From contig SLOW01000126.1 of the NCBI GenBank assembly GCA_007132315.1, positions 1 to 15,297 of the forward strand: DNA of 15,297 bases, given 5' to 3'. This stretch comes from Opitutales bacterium (GTDB taxonomy: Bacteria; Verrucomicrobiota; Verrucomicrobiia; Opitutales; T3Sed10-336). Below the pieces are notes generated by a model. The model searched no databases. It was not told the DNA's origin and saw nothing but the letters and a program-made list of their open reading frames with translations. Made by a program: the position numbers and the translations under genes. Below, in pieces: positions 1 to 6,413 of the stretch. The first letter of the stretch is position 1, and every line of letters starts with the position of its first letter.

Positions 1-1
1 C

Positions 2-430
2 TCGAACTTCGAGCGTTTCCTGTATTACGCCGCGGGGGAGGACGCCGACCGGGTGAACCGGGTGATGGCCGAGCTCAAGCGGAGCGGACGATACGATTTC
101 CGGGAGCTGGACCGCGATGGTGTCACGGCGTCGCGCATGACCGATGACGAGATTCCGGCGACGATCCGGCGGGTGTACGAAGAATACGAATACCTCGTCG
201 ATCCGCACACCGCCTGCGGTTTCCGGGATCTGGATCCGGAAGAGGCCTCCGTGGTCCTGGCCACCGCGGCGCCCGCGAAATTTCCCGAAACCATCCGGGA
301 TGCGGTGGGATTCGAGCCGAAGCATCCGGCGTTGGAGGAGCTGCTCGAACGCCCGGTGGTCAAGTACCCCGTGGGGCGAAGCCGCGACGAAATCATGGCC
401 TTTATCGCGGATCGCGCCGTGGGCGATTGA
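2..430 (+). CDS. thrC: Threonine synthase, C-terminal part (5' end outside window)
   Basis: Threonine synthase is the PLP enzyme that converts O-phosphohomoserine to threonine in the cytoplasm, the last step of threonine synthesis. The frame is open from base 2, so the gene starts upstream of the window and 142 C-terminal residues are visible. They begin SNFERFLYY and contain the family's late motifs: DPHTACGF, then VVLATAAPAKFPETI. The first position where a short frame could begin is a GTG at 53, but it lies inside this conserved segment and is not a real start. A metallopeptidase gene follows after 65 bases, with no strong terminator between, so they may be co-transcribed. The gap contains two runs of T (about 450-466) but no convincing stem. 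The identification is secure. Confidence 0.95.
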   Translation, partial: SNFERFLYYAAGEDADRVNRVMAELKRSGRYDFRELDRDGVTASRMTDDEIPATIRRVYEEYEYLVDPHTACGFRDLDPEEASVVLATAAPAKFPETIRDAVGFEPKHPALEELLERPVVKYPVGRSRDEIMAFIADRAVGD

Positions 431-495
431 GAACAGTGCCCTCCGAATTCCTTTTTGCTTTTTTTTGCGGGAAGCGGCGTCCATGGTAAGGGAAC

Positions 496-873
496 GTGAG
501 AATCGACGAGGAAACACTCCGGAGTATCGCGGAAGCGGAGGTTGAGCGGGCCATCGCTTCGCTGCCGGCGGAAGTGCGGTGCGAGGCGGAAACGGTCCCT
601 TTGGTTTTCGAGGGCCGGCCGGGAGACGATATGCTGGGGCCGGATATCGACGAGAACATCCTCGGCCTGTTTGTCGGGGAGCCGCTGGCAGACCGGGGAG
701 CGACGTTGGATCCGTTGCCGGCTCAAATCCTTCTGTTCCTTGAAAATATCTGGGACTACGCCGATGGTGATGCGGGGCTGTATCGGGAGGAAGTTCGCAT
801 CACTTACTTGCACGAATTGGGCCATTACTTCGGGTGGGACGAGGGCGATCTGGCGGAGAGGGAGATCGACTGA
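496..873 (+). CDS. Small zincin-type metallopeptidase (PF06262/DUF1025-like)
   Basis: This is a 125-residue protein with a zinc-protease motif near its C-terminus: HELGHYFG at residues 106-113, followed by D115, E116 and D118. H106 and H110 would bind zinc and E107 would be the general base. The size, the position of the motif and the acidic residues after it match the Zincin_1 (DUF1025) family of small cytoplasmic minimal gluzincin-like proteins, whose substrates are unknown. No signal peptide or membrane segment is seen. The start is a GTG. An AAGGGA lies upstream but only two bases away, so start placement is uncertain by a few codons. The stop codon overlaps the ATG of the next gene (TGATG), which implies translational coupling and an operon running towards ruvC. 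The family call is confident; the biological role is unknown. Confidence 0.85.
   Translation: MRIDEETLRSIAEAEVERAIASLPAEVRCEAETVPLVFEGRPGDDMLGPDIDENILGLFVGEPLADRGATLDPLPAQILLFLENIWDYADGDAGLYREEVRITYLHELGHYFGWDEGDLAEREID
861..864 (+). promoter_or_regulatory. Shine-Dalgarno site for the 82-residue gene
   Basis: GGAG lies eight bases before the ATG at 873, inside the end of the metallopeptidase gene. It decides the start of the next gene at 873 rather than the possible upstream in-frame start at 834, which would overlap the metallopeptidase more deeply. It is one of very few clear Shine-Dalgarno sites in the window. Confidence 0.6.
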
Positions 874-1121
874 TGGATTCGCGGCATAAAGGTTTTGTCC
901 TGGTCAACAGCTCGCCCGGTGTTTATGTGATTCACGACGACCACAAGAGCGAGTTCGACCGTCTCCGTTCGGAAGGCTGGCGCATCGCGCGAATCCGTCC
1001 GATCTGCACCAGCCTTCGACTGAAACTGAAGCACATGCCCGACGATGTTCGCCGGTCGCACGCTTTTTCCTATTCCTTTTGTGTGCTGGAGAAGGGGGAT
1101 CCGCGGAACAGGCGTTCCTGA
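873..1121 (+). CDS. Unrecognised 82-residue protein, coupled to the metallopeptidase
   Basis: I do not recognise this family. The 82-residue protein is basic and soluble-looking. A short beta-like N-terminal stretch (GFVLVNSSPGVYVIHDD, about residues 7-23) is followed by a charged helix-like segment (SEFDRLRSEGW, 25-35) and a basic middle (RIARIRPI and LRLKLKH). There is no signal peptide, membrane helix or metal motif. Its ATG overlaps the TGA of the preceding metallopeptidase gene and has a GGAG eight bases upstream. Its stop lies 14 bases before the preferred ruvC start. This tight placement is the main argument that it is a real gene. It could be a partner of the metallopeptidase or a small nucleic-acid-associated protein, but the sequence does not show which. 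Confidence 0.65.
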   Translation: MDSRHKGFVLVNSSPGVYVIHDDHKSEFDRLRSEGWRIARIRPICTSLRLKLKHMPDDVRRSHAFSYSFCVLEKGDPRNRRS

Positions 1122-1135
1122 CGGGAACCGCGATT

Positions 1136-1726
1136 ATGGCGAAACGTTCGGTCAGGGATATGTGGAAAGCGAAGCTGGAGGGGGGGCATGTCGCGCCGTC
1201 CCGTTCCCAACCGGTAACGGCCGGACGGCGACGTTTCCGCGGGACGATCCTCGGCGTGGATCCGAGTCTGCGCGGCACCGGGTTGGCGGTGATCGAATTT
1301 TCCGGCGGCGAACAAGGGCTGCTGCTGCATAGTGAAACCGTCCGCATGCACCGCTCGGCGTCCATGCCGGCGTGTCTGGGAGCCATCTTCCGCGAATTGA
1401 CGGCCTGTTGCCAGCGTTATCCCGTCGATGTGGTCGCTCTGGAACAGACCATCCACGTACAGAACTTCCAGACCGCGCAGGTGTTGGGCGCGGCCCGCGG
1501 AGCGGCAATCGCAGCGGCGGCGGTGGCCGGAAAGCCGGTTTTCGAGTACGCCCCGCTGCGGGTCAAACAGGCCGTGGTCGGGGTGGGGCGGGCGAGCAAG
1601 GAACAGATGGCGAAGACGGTGCGCGGCCTGCTGGGGCACGGGGCCGTGCTCAGCGCCGACGAGGCGGACGCCGCGGGAACCGCGCTCTGCCACGCTTTCA
1701 CCTGTCAAACCGAAGCGGAGGTCTGA
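1136..1726 (+). CDS. ruvC: Crossover junction endodeoxyribonuclease RuvC
   Basis: RuvC is the nuclease that cuts Holliday junctions symmetrically after branch migration by RuvAB. From the ATG at 1136 the protein has 196 residues. The four acidic catalytic residues of the RNase H-like fold are visible: D42 in GVDPSLRGTG, E103 in ALEQTIHVQN, and D175 and D178 in ADEADAAGTALCHA, matching the Asp-Ala-Ala-Asp arrangement of E. coli RuvC. The protein is longer than the E. coli enzyme (173 residues) because about 35 mostly basic residues precede the first catalytic strand. A frame start at 1079 would add 19 more residues but would overlap the preceding gene, so 1136 is preferred. The 3' end overlaps the convergent exosortase gene by 22 bases. 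ruvA and ruvB are not in the window. Confidence 0.93.
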   Translation: MAKRSVRDMWKAKLEGGHVAPSRSQPVTAGRRRFRGTILGVDPSLRGTGLAVIEFSGGEQGLLLHSETVRMHRSASMPACLGAIFRELTACCQRYPVDVVALEQTIHVQNFQTAQVLGAARGAAIAAAAVAGKPVFEYAPLRVKQAVVGVGRASKEQMAKTVRGLLGHGAVLSADEADAAGTALCHAFTCQTEAEV

Positions 1727-2577
1727 GCCTCGGAGGGCTCCGGCCGCTTTCCGGAGCCGATCAGGAGCCACACCACCGTCAATCCCGCGAACAGGGCGAT
1801 CAATCCCACCGTCTCGTGCATCAGGTCGTAGTGGTCGGGCACGTGGGGTGCGGCCAGAACGATGCCGATGATGCGCACGAGATTGAAGCCGAACCCCACC
1901 AGCACGGCCAGAGCGACGGCGGCCGCTTTCCACCAGAGCGGCATGGCCTGGGGCACACACAGCAGCAGGGAGAGCAGCGCCGCGGTGCTCATCAGCCCGA
2001 AGCCGTTGCATTCGGCGGCTACCTCGAAGATCTGTTCGTCCACCAGCAGCAGGAGGGTGGGGGCGGGATCGTGGATGAGGGTGAGGTGGGCCCGGTGGCC
2101 AAAAAGCTCCAGCAGGTGTGAGGCGTAGCCGCCCGCCAGCGCCCGCAGCGGCCAGTCGAGGATTGGCAGAAAAAGGACGAGTAGGAGAAAACCCGCGAAG
2201 GTGATCGCGAAGGGCAGATAGACCGGCATGGCTCGGGAACCGAAAACGATGCGGGCCAGGGCGAAGAAGGCGAGTCCGAGACCGGCCAGGACCGGGTAGG
2301 GATTGGGCCACACCAGCGTGACCGATGCGATCAGAAAGGCAGTCAGCAGGAGGAGGAGGTTGCGGTTGGTGAGTTCGAAGGCGGGTTTGAGCTTACCCCA
2401 TTGGTCGAAGAGAACGAAGACCACGGCGAAAACCATCAGGGCGAGCGATTGCCGGAGTTGCTCGTGAGCCGCCGTTTCGCGTCCGATCCACGAAAGCACC
2501 GGCCAGAACAGGACGGTCGCGGTCAGGGCGAGAACGGCGGTCAGAGCGGCTTCAGGTTTGCGGAAAAAGGCTGGCAT
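1705..2577 (-). CDS. Exosortase/archaeosortase family membrane protease-transpeptidase
   Basis: Exosortases are multi-pass inner-membrane enzymes that recognise C-terminal PEP-CTERM-type signals on exported proteins and process them, often for attachment to extracellular polysaccharide. This 290-residue protein is almost entirely hydrophobic, with about eight membrane segments. It carries the three invariant residues in order: C190 in AAECNGFG, R235 in FNLVRIIG and H254 in LMHETVG. The C-terminal tail after about residue 275 is hydrophilic. I cannot assign a numbered Xrt subtype. No EpsI-like partner, glycosyltransferase or protein with a PEP-CTERM tail is seen in the window, so its substrates must be encoded elsewhere. 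The ATG at 2577 has no clear Shine-Dalgarno site. The coding end overlaps ruvC tail to tail. Confidence 0.9.
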   Translation of the reverse strand: MPAFFRKPEAALTAVLALTATVLFWPVLSWIGRETAAHEQLRQSLALMVFAVVFVLFDQWGKLKPAFELTNRNLLLLLTAFLIASVTLVWPNPYPVLAGLGLAFFALARIVFGSRAMPVYLPFAITFAGFLLLVLFLPILDWPLRALAGGYASHLLELFGHRAHLTLIHDPAPTLLLLVDEQIFEVAAECNGFGLMSTAALLSLLLCVPQAMPLWWKAAAVALAVLVGFGFNLVRIIGIVLAAPHVPDHYDLMHETVGLIALFAGLTVVWLLIGSGKRPEPSEAQTSASV

Positions 2578-2706
2578 CAGGGATTCGGGTCAGCCGGATT
2601 GGTCCGGTGCGGCGGCGGAAAGCGATTCCGACAGTGCCTTCGGGGGAATGTGCCCTTGTCGGGGCGACTCCCTTTACTGTAGCATCGATGAATTGGAAAA
2701 ACCTTC

Positions 2707-3297
2707 ATGAAATATCAAACCATACTGATTTTCGGAGCGCCGGGCAGCGGCAAGGGGACTCAGGGCCGGGCGCTGGGAATGTTGCCGGGATTTTTTCACT
2801 GTGCCTGCGGCGATGTCTTTCGTTCCCTGGACACAACCACCGAACTGGGAAAGGCGTTCCTGGAATACTCGAGCCGGGGTGATCTGGTTCCGGACGAGAT
2901 CACGATCAAGTTGTGGACCAGCCGCATCAAACAATCGATGAAGTCCCGCCAATTCAACCCGTGCCGGGACCTCCTCGTGCTCGACGGCATCCCGCGCGAC
3001 GTCAATCAGGCGAAATTGATGGAGGAAAAGCTCGATGTGAAGGTTCTTTTTCACCTGACCTGTCCGGACCGGGAACAATTGATCAGTCGCTTGAAACACC
3101 GGGCGCTCAAGGACAACCGCTTCGACGACGCCAACGAAAAGGTGATCCGCAACCGGTTGGAAATCTACGATGAAGAGTCCAAGCCGTTGCTCGATTATTA
3201 CGGCGAGGACCTCGTTCACGTTGTGGACGCCCTGCAGACCCCGGCGCGCGTGATGCTCGACATTCTGCGGAAGGCGACGGAATTCGAAGGACGGTGA
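2707..3297 (+). CDS. adk: Adenylate kinase-type nucleoside monophosphate kinase, short LID
   Basis: This enzyme transfers phosphate between nucleotides (ATP + NMP to ADP + NDP) in the cytoplasm. The 196-residue protein has the P-loop GAPGSGKGTQ at residues 10-19 (K16). The NMP-binding segment is CACGDVFR (32-39, R39), followed by DGIPRDVNQA (93-102, where most adenylate kinases have DGFPRT), and RFDDANEKVIRNR (138-150). The LID is short and has no zinc cysteines, as in short-form adenylate and UMP/CMP kinases. The NMP-site motif differs from the usual STGDMLR, so specificity for AMP is likely but not certain. The gene is transcribed divergently from the exosortase gene, with 129 bases between. 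The symbol reflects the family; a second adenylate kinase elsewhere in the genome is possible. Confidence 0.82.
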   Translation: MKYQTILIFGAPGSGKGTQGRALGMLPGFFHCACGDVFRSLDTTTELGKAFLEYSSRGDLVPDEITIKLWTSRIKQSMKSRQFNPCRDLLVLDGIPRDVNQAKLMEEKLDVKVLFHLTCPDREQLISRLKHRALKDNRFDDANEKVIRNRLEIYDEESKPLLDYYGEDLVHVVDALQTPARVMLDILRKATEFEGR

Positions 3298-3316
3298 CCG
3301 CCGTCTTACCGGTGGC

Positions 3317-3350
3317 CTCGGGTTCGTATCCGCCCGGGCGGTCCCCCGAG
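3317..3350. terminator. Possible stem structure between convergent genes
   Basis: Between the kinase gene and the convergent glyoxalase gene, CTCGGG (3317-3322) and CCCGAG (3345-3350) can pair. Between them lies a perfect 12-base palindrome CCGCCCGGGCGG (3330-3341). No T-run follows on either strand. The position between two 3' ends suits a bidirectional terminator, but the structure is not strong evidence by itself. Confidence 0.3.
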
Positions 3351-3387
3351 TGCCGAGCGCGCCGCCGGCTCGATCCGGTGCCGGCGT

Positions 3388-3771
3388 CTACCGATCCCGT
3401 TCCAGGAGTTCCACTTCGTAGCCGTCCGGGTCGGTGACAAACGCCATCTTGTTCTCGCCACCGGAGAATTTTTCCCGCCAACCGTCCGGCCAGATCTCGA
3501 TACCCTGTTTCTCCAGCTCGTCGCATTTCGCGATCAGGTCCGGGTAACCGATGGCGGTGTGCATCAAGTCTTCGGGTACCTTCACCTCGTAATCCGGCGA
3601 ATAGCAGAGCTCCAGGAAGTGTTCGTTACCCTCCATTTCGAGAAACGCGAGCTGATTGCCGGCCGGCGAACGGTCGGTGCGCCGCGTGCACTTGAAGCCG
3701 AGGCGTTCGTAGTACGTAATGGAGCGTTCGAGGTCGCTCACGCGAATCCGTGTGTGCAGGAATGTTGGCAT
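3388..3771 (-). CDS. Glyoxalase I-type VOC family metalloprotein
   Basis: The 127-residue protein resembles lactoylglutathione lyase (GloA), which isomerises the hemithioacetal of methylglyoxal and a thiol to detoxify methylglyoxal. Four metal ligands are present at positions expected from E. coli GloA: H6 (FLHTRI), E54 (FLELCY), H71 (MHTAIG) and E121 (YEVELLE). The paired beta-alpha-beta VOC repeats are visible as RVSDLERSITYYERLGF (10-26) and DPDGYEVELLE near the end. The length fits a single-domain GloA. The region around 95-107 (PDGWREKFSGGEN) is longer than in the shortest homologues. The start is the ATG at 3771; no strong Shine-Dalgarno site is seen. Other VOC enzymes can share this ligand set, so the exact substrate is not proved. 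Confidence 0.85.
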   Translation of the reverse strand: MPTFLHTRIRVSDLERSITYYERLGFKCTRRTDRSPAGNQLAFLEMEGNEHFLELCYSPDYEVKVPEDLMHTAIGYPDLIAKCDELEKQGIEIWPDGWREKFSGGENKMAFVTDPDGYEVELLERDR

Positions 3772-3851
3772 GGATCCATCTTGGAGGAATCCCGGCCGCT
3801 TGTCACCCCGGAATTCGCGAGCCGGTCACGCGATCAGCGTTGCCTGATCCC

Positions 3852-4258
3852 TCAGTTTATCGTCGGGCCGCCGGTAGGCGAGGGGATCTGGTTCATGTGA
3901 CGTCGAAACGGCCGCGGAAAGGTGCAATGGTCGTAAAAGTCGTTTGCAGGGTGATTTCCGTGATGCTCAAGGGCGTGGACGCGAGCAACTCGGCCGCCTG
4001 CAGGATGCGGACCTTTTGGATGTGTGCGCGCGGCGTACCGTGGAAGATTTTCTGGAATTTTCACCCGAACCGCCGCACGCAGAGGCCGGCGATTTCCTTT
4101 TCCTCCTGAAATCCGCAATTCCGCACGAACGCGTGATCGGCTCGGACCAGGCGGCCCTGCGGATTCTTGGCGAAGAACAACACGTCAGACAGGTAGTCGA
4201 AGACCTGGTCGAACTCGCCTCCGCCCCTGAGCGAGGACAACCACCTTTTTGATTCCGT
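3852..4258 (-). pseudogene. Decayed PAS-AraC family transcriptional regulator
   Basis: Three fragments of one former regulator can be read on the minus strand. First, from about 4240 (a TTG) to the TGA at 4063-4061, the frame gives a PAS-like N-terminus: GGEFDQVFDYLSDVLFFAKN, then GRLVRADHAFVRNCGF. Second, in the same frame just past that stop, KFQKIFHGTPRAHIQKVRIL and QAAELLASTPLSITEI form the middle of an AraC-type helix-turn-helix domain. Third, after a one-base frameshift near 3948, the next frame gives NDFYDHCTFPRPFRRHMNQ, the end of the second AraC helix-turn-helix, and stops at 3852. Relatives with PAS plus AraC are, from memory, about 250 residues, so most of the PAS core and the first helix are deleted. 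A stop at 4259-4261 closes the frame upstream. This explains the stretch between the glyoxalase gene and the lipoprotein gene. Confidence 0.8.
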
Positions 4259-4337
4259 TTACGGTGGTCGCTTCGGGACGGGCGGTGCGGTGGTATCACC
4301 CGCGGTCGGGCGAAGTCGGTTTTTCCCGGATTTCTTC

Positions 4338-4366
4338 TTGAATTAATCGGAGCGAACCTGTTCAAT
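4338..4366 (+). promoter_or_regulatory. Candidate sigma-70-type promoter for the small lipoprotein
   Basis: TTGAAT (4338-4343) and TTCAAT (4361-4366) are separated by 17 bases and lie 30 bases before the lipoprotein ATG. Each box matches the consensus at four of six positions. The local sequence is AT-rich compared with its surroundings. The remaining bases 4259-4337 show nothing else I can support. Confidence 0.35.
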
Positions 4367-4395
4367 CAGTTCAAGCTTTAACCAAGAATCGTTTC

Positions 4396-4653
4396 ATGAA
4401 ATTGAAAAAACTGTTCCTCCTCCTTCCTTTGTTGGCCCTTCCCGTTCTCTTCTCGGCGTGTGCGACGTCGGAATACGGCGGAAAGAAGCACACCATCATG
4501 CTTGGAGGACTTTACGAACACCGGGAAGGCTCCTACGATCCGGTTCCCCGGACGACTCTTGCCGTGCGCCGGGCCGAATTCGATCCGGGCGCGCCATATA
4601 GCGGAAACAGCGCCACGTTCCTCTGGGGCTTGTTCACGTACCACGATTACTGA
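4396..4653 (+). CDS. Small hypothetical lipoprotein
   Basis: The 85-residue product has a lipoprotein signal peptide: MKLKK, a hydrophobic run LFLLLPLLALPVLF, and the lipobox FSAC with the acylated cysteine at residue 22. It should therefore be exported and lipid-anchored. The mature part is only about 64 residues, contains no cysteine after the lipobox, and ends in an aromatic stretch (FLWGLFTYHDY). I do not recognise the family. It lies 125 bases upstream of oleC on the same strand, with a strong hairpin between, so it may or may not share a transcript with oleC-oleD. No clear Shine-Dalgarno site precedes the ATG. Confidence 0.75.
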   Translation: MKLKKLFLLLPLLALPVLFSACATSEYGGKKHTIMLGGLYEHREGSYDPVPRTTLAVRRAEFDPGAPYSGNSATFLWGLFTYHDY

Positions 4654-4737
4654 TTAAGGAGTGTGGCGCGCGGCGGCGTATGAGCGTTCCGACGGCGTTG
4701 CCTTCTTCCTTTTCGTCAGCTTCTGTTTATCATTGTT

Positions 4738-4769
4738 CAGGCTGCCTTTGATCGCGAAAAGGCGGCCTG
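4738..4769 (+). terminator. Strong hairpin between lipoprotein gene and oleC (terminator or leader element)
   Basis: CAGGCTGCCTTT (4738-4749) pairs with AAAGGCGGCCTG (4758-4769) over 12 positions, one of them a G-T wobble, with an 8-base loop. The stem is followed by CGTGTTTTC and then directly by the oleC ATG at 4779. It could terminate the lipoprotein transcript (the T-run is short) or act as a leader structure that controls oleC. A weak -10-like TATCAT sits at 4728-4733 with no good -35 partner. Confidence 0.55.
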
Positions 4770-4778
4770 CGTGTTTTC

Positions 4779-6413
4779 ATGGAGAACGCACCCCCGCACT
4801 CGAGCAACGTGGCCCGTTTCCTTCCGGAGCGTGCGGCGTCACAACCCGAAGCGATCGCCCTGAAGATTCCGCGCCGTTCGAAGGGGCGGCTGACCTATGA
4901 AGACGTCACGTTCCGCGAATTGGATCGCGCGGTGGATCGCCGGTGTCGTTACCTGACAGCCGGGGGCATCCACCGCGGGCAACGGGTGCTTCTCATGGTG
5001 CGCGCCGGGAAGGATCTGATTGTGCTGGTATTCGCCCTGTTCAAGATCGGAGCGGTTCCGGTGTTGATCGATCCCGGAATGGGGCTTCGCGGGTTCCTCC
5101 GCTGCCTCGAGCGCACGCAACCCGAGGCGATGGTGGCCATTCCACTGGGCCGGGCCGCGGCCTTTCTTTTCAGGATGGCTTTTCGGTCTGTGACGGTGCG
5201 TCTTGGCCCCGGCGCCGATGATGCGGACGAACCCGATACCGGCGGCGAATCTTTTCCCACGGCGGCCTGCGCCGCGGTGGATGCGGCGGCCGTCCTGTTC
5301 ACTTCCGGCTCAACCGGTCCGGCCAAGGGTGTGTGTTACGAGCACGGCATGTTCGAGGCCCAGGTCCGTGCGATACGCGATCATTACGGCATCGAGCCGG
5401 GCGAAATCGACCTCCCGATGCTTCCTGTGTTCGCCCTGTTCAACCCGGCACTGGGGATGACCACGGTTGTGCCCGAGATGAATCCCAGCCGTCCGGCCGA
5501 GGTGGATCCGGCGCGGATTGTGGAGGCAGTCCAAACTTGCGGAGTGACCAACAGTTTCGGGTCACCCGTCCTGTGGAAGAAAATCGGCGCTCACTGCGAG
5601 GCGAACGGAATCCGCTTGCCGTCGTTACGGCGAATCCTGATGGCGGGCGCGCCGGTGCCGCCTGCGTTGGTGGCCACATACCGGGACATCCTGGAAGGCG
5701 GCGAAATTCACAGTCCGTACGGGGCGACGGAGGCGCTGCCGGTATCCTCGATTTCCGGCAGGGAGATCCTGGAGGAGACGCGTTCGGCCACGGAAGGTGG
5801 GGCGGGCACTTGCGTGGGCCGCCCTTTCCCGGAGATTCGCGTCAGGGTGGTACCGATCCTGGAGGGTCGGATGACCCGTATATCCGCCGGGTGCCCGGCG
5901 GGTGAGATCGGCGAAATCCTGGTGGCCGGGCCGGTGGTGACCCGGGCTTACGACCGTCTGCCGGAAGCGACCGCGGCGGCCAAGGTGGAGGAGGGCGAGA
6001 CGCTCTGGCATCGGATGGGCGACGCGGGGTACCTCGACGACGATGGGCGCCTCTGGTTCTGCGGCCGGGTGGCGGAACGGGTGGTGACCTCCGAAACAAC
6101 CCTGTACACCGATTGTTGCGAGGCGGTGTTTAATCAGGTGGACGGGGTCTTCCGCAGTGCGTTGATCGGGTTGGGAGCGCGGGGTCGGCAGACACCGGCC
6201 CTGGTGATCCAGCCGGAATCGGAGGCGTTTCCAGGCAACGACCAGGAAAAACGGGATTTCATCCGCCGCCTGTCCGAGCGGGGTTCGCGGTACGACATAA
6301 CCCGGGATATCCGCACCTTCTTCTTCCATCGGCGTTTTCCGGTCGATGTCCGGCACAACGCCAAGATCCATCGGTTGACCTTGGCTCGAAAATATTCGAA
6401 ACACGTCTCATGA
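4779..6413 (+). CDS. oleC: OleC-type beta-lactone synthetase (ANL superfamily)
   Basis: OleC activates 2-alkyl-3-hydroxyalkanoic acid with ATP and closes it to a cis-beta-lactone in the head-to-head long-chain olefin pathway. The 544-residue protein has the ANL motifs in order: P-loop LFTSGSTGPAKGV (173-185), HSPYGATEALP (311-321), HRMGDAGYLDDDGRLWFCGR (411-430) and the C-terminal PVDVRHNAKIHR (521-532). The last motif, together with the N-terminal NVARFLPERA and FALFKIGAVPVLIDPGMG, is characteristic of OleC rather than of acyl-CoA ligases in general. The next gene is an OleD-like reductase whose ATG overlaps this stop by four bases, which strongly supports the assignment. No clear Shine-Dalgarno site is seen; a stable hairpin ends nine bases before the start. 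A general fatty acid-AMP or acyl-CoA ligase is the less likely alternative. Confidence 0.88.
   Translation: MENAPPHSSNVARFLPERAASQPEAIALKIPRRSKGRLTYEDVTFRELDRAVDRRCRYLTAGGIHRGQRVLLMVRAGKDLIVLVFALFKIGAVPVLIDPGMGLRGFLRCLERTQPEAMVAIPLGRAAAFLFRMAFRSVTVRLGPGADDADEPDTGGESFPTAACAAVDAAAVLFTSGSTGPAKGVCYEHGMFEAQVRAIRDHYGIEPGEIDLPMLPVFALFNPALGMTTVVPEMNPSRPAEVDPARIVEAVQTCGVTNSFGSPVLWKKIGAHCEANGIRLPSLRRILMAGAPVPPALVATYRDILEGGEIHSPYGATEALPVSSISGREILEETRSATEGGAGTCVGRPFPEIRVRVVPILEGRMTRISAGCPAGEIGEILVAGPVVTRAYDRLPEATAAAKVEEGETLWHRMGDAGYLDDDGRLWFCGRVAERVVTSETTLYTDCCEAVFNQVDGVFRSALIGLGARGRQTPALVIQPESEAFPGNDQEKRDFIRRLSERGSRYDITRDIRTFFFHRRFPVDVRHNAKIHRLTLARKYSKHVS

Noticed and set aside
440..470. Two T-runs after threonine synthase, considered as a terminator
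   Set aside because: Only a four-base pairing (GGGC/GCCC) can be formed upstream, too weak to call a terminator.
1070..2311. A 413-residue open frame on the minus strand
   Set aside because: It is antisense to ruvC and lies in another frame of the exosortase gene; its Pro/Arg/Gly-rich composition is typical of a high-GC shadow.
2578..2706. Promoter search between the divergent exosortase and kinase genes
   Set aside because: A TTGTCG occurs near 2657, but no acceptable -10 box is found at the right distance, so no promoter is annotated.
3944..4252. A 102-residue plus-strand open frame in the gap after the glyoxalase gene
   Set aside because: It is the complement of the PAS-AraC pseudogene fragments, which explain the sequence better.
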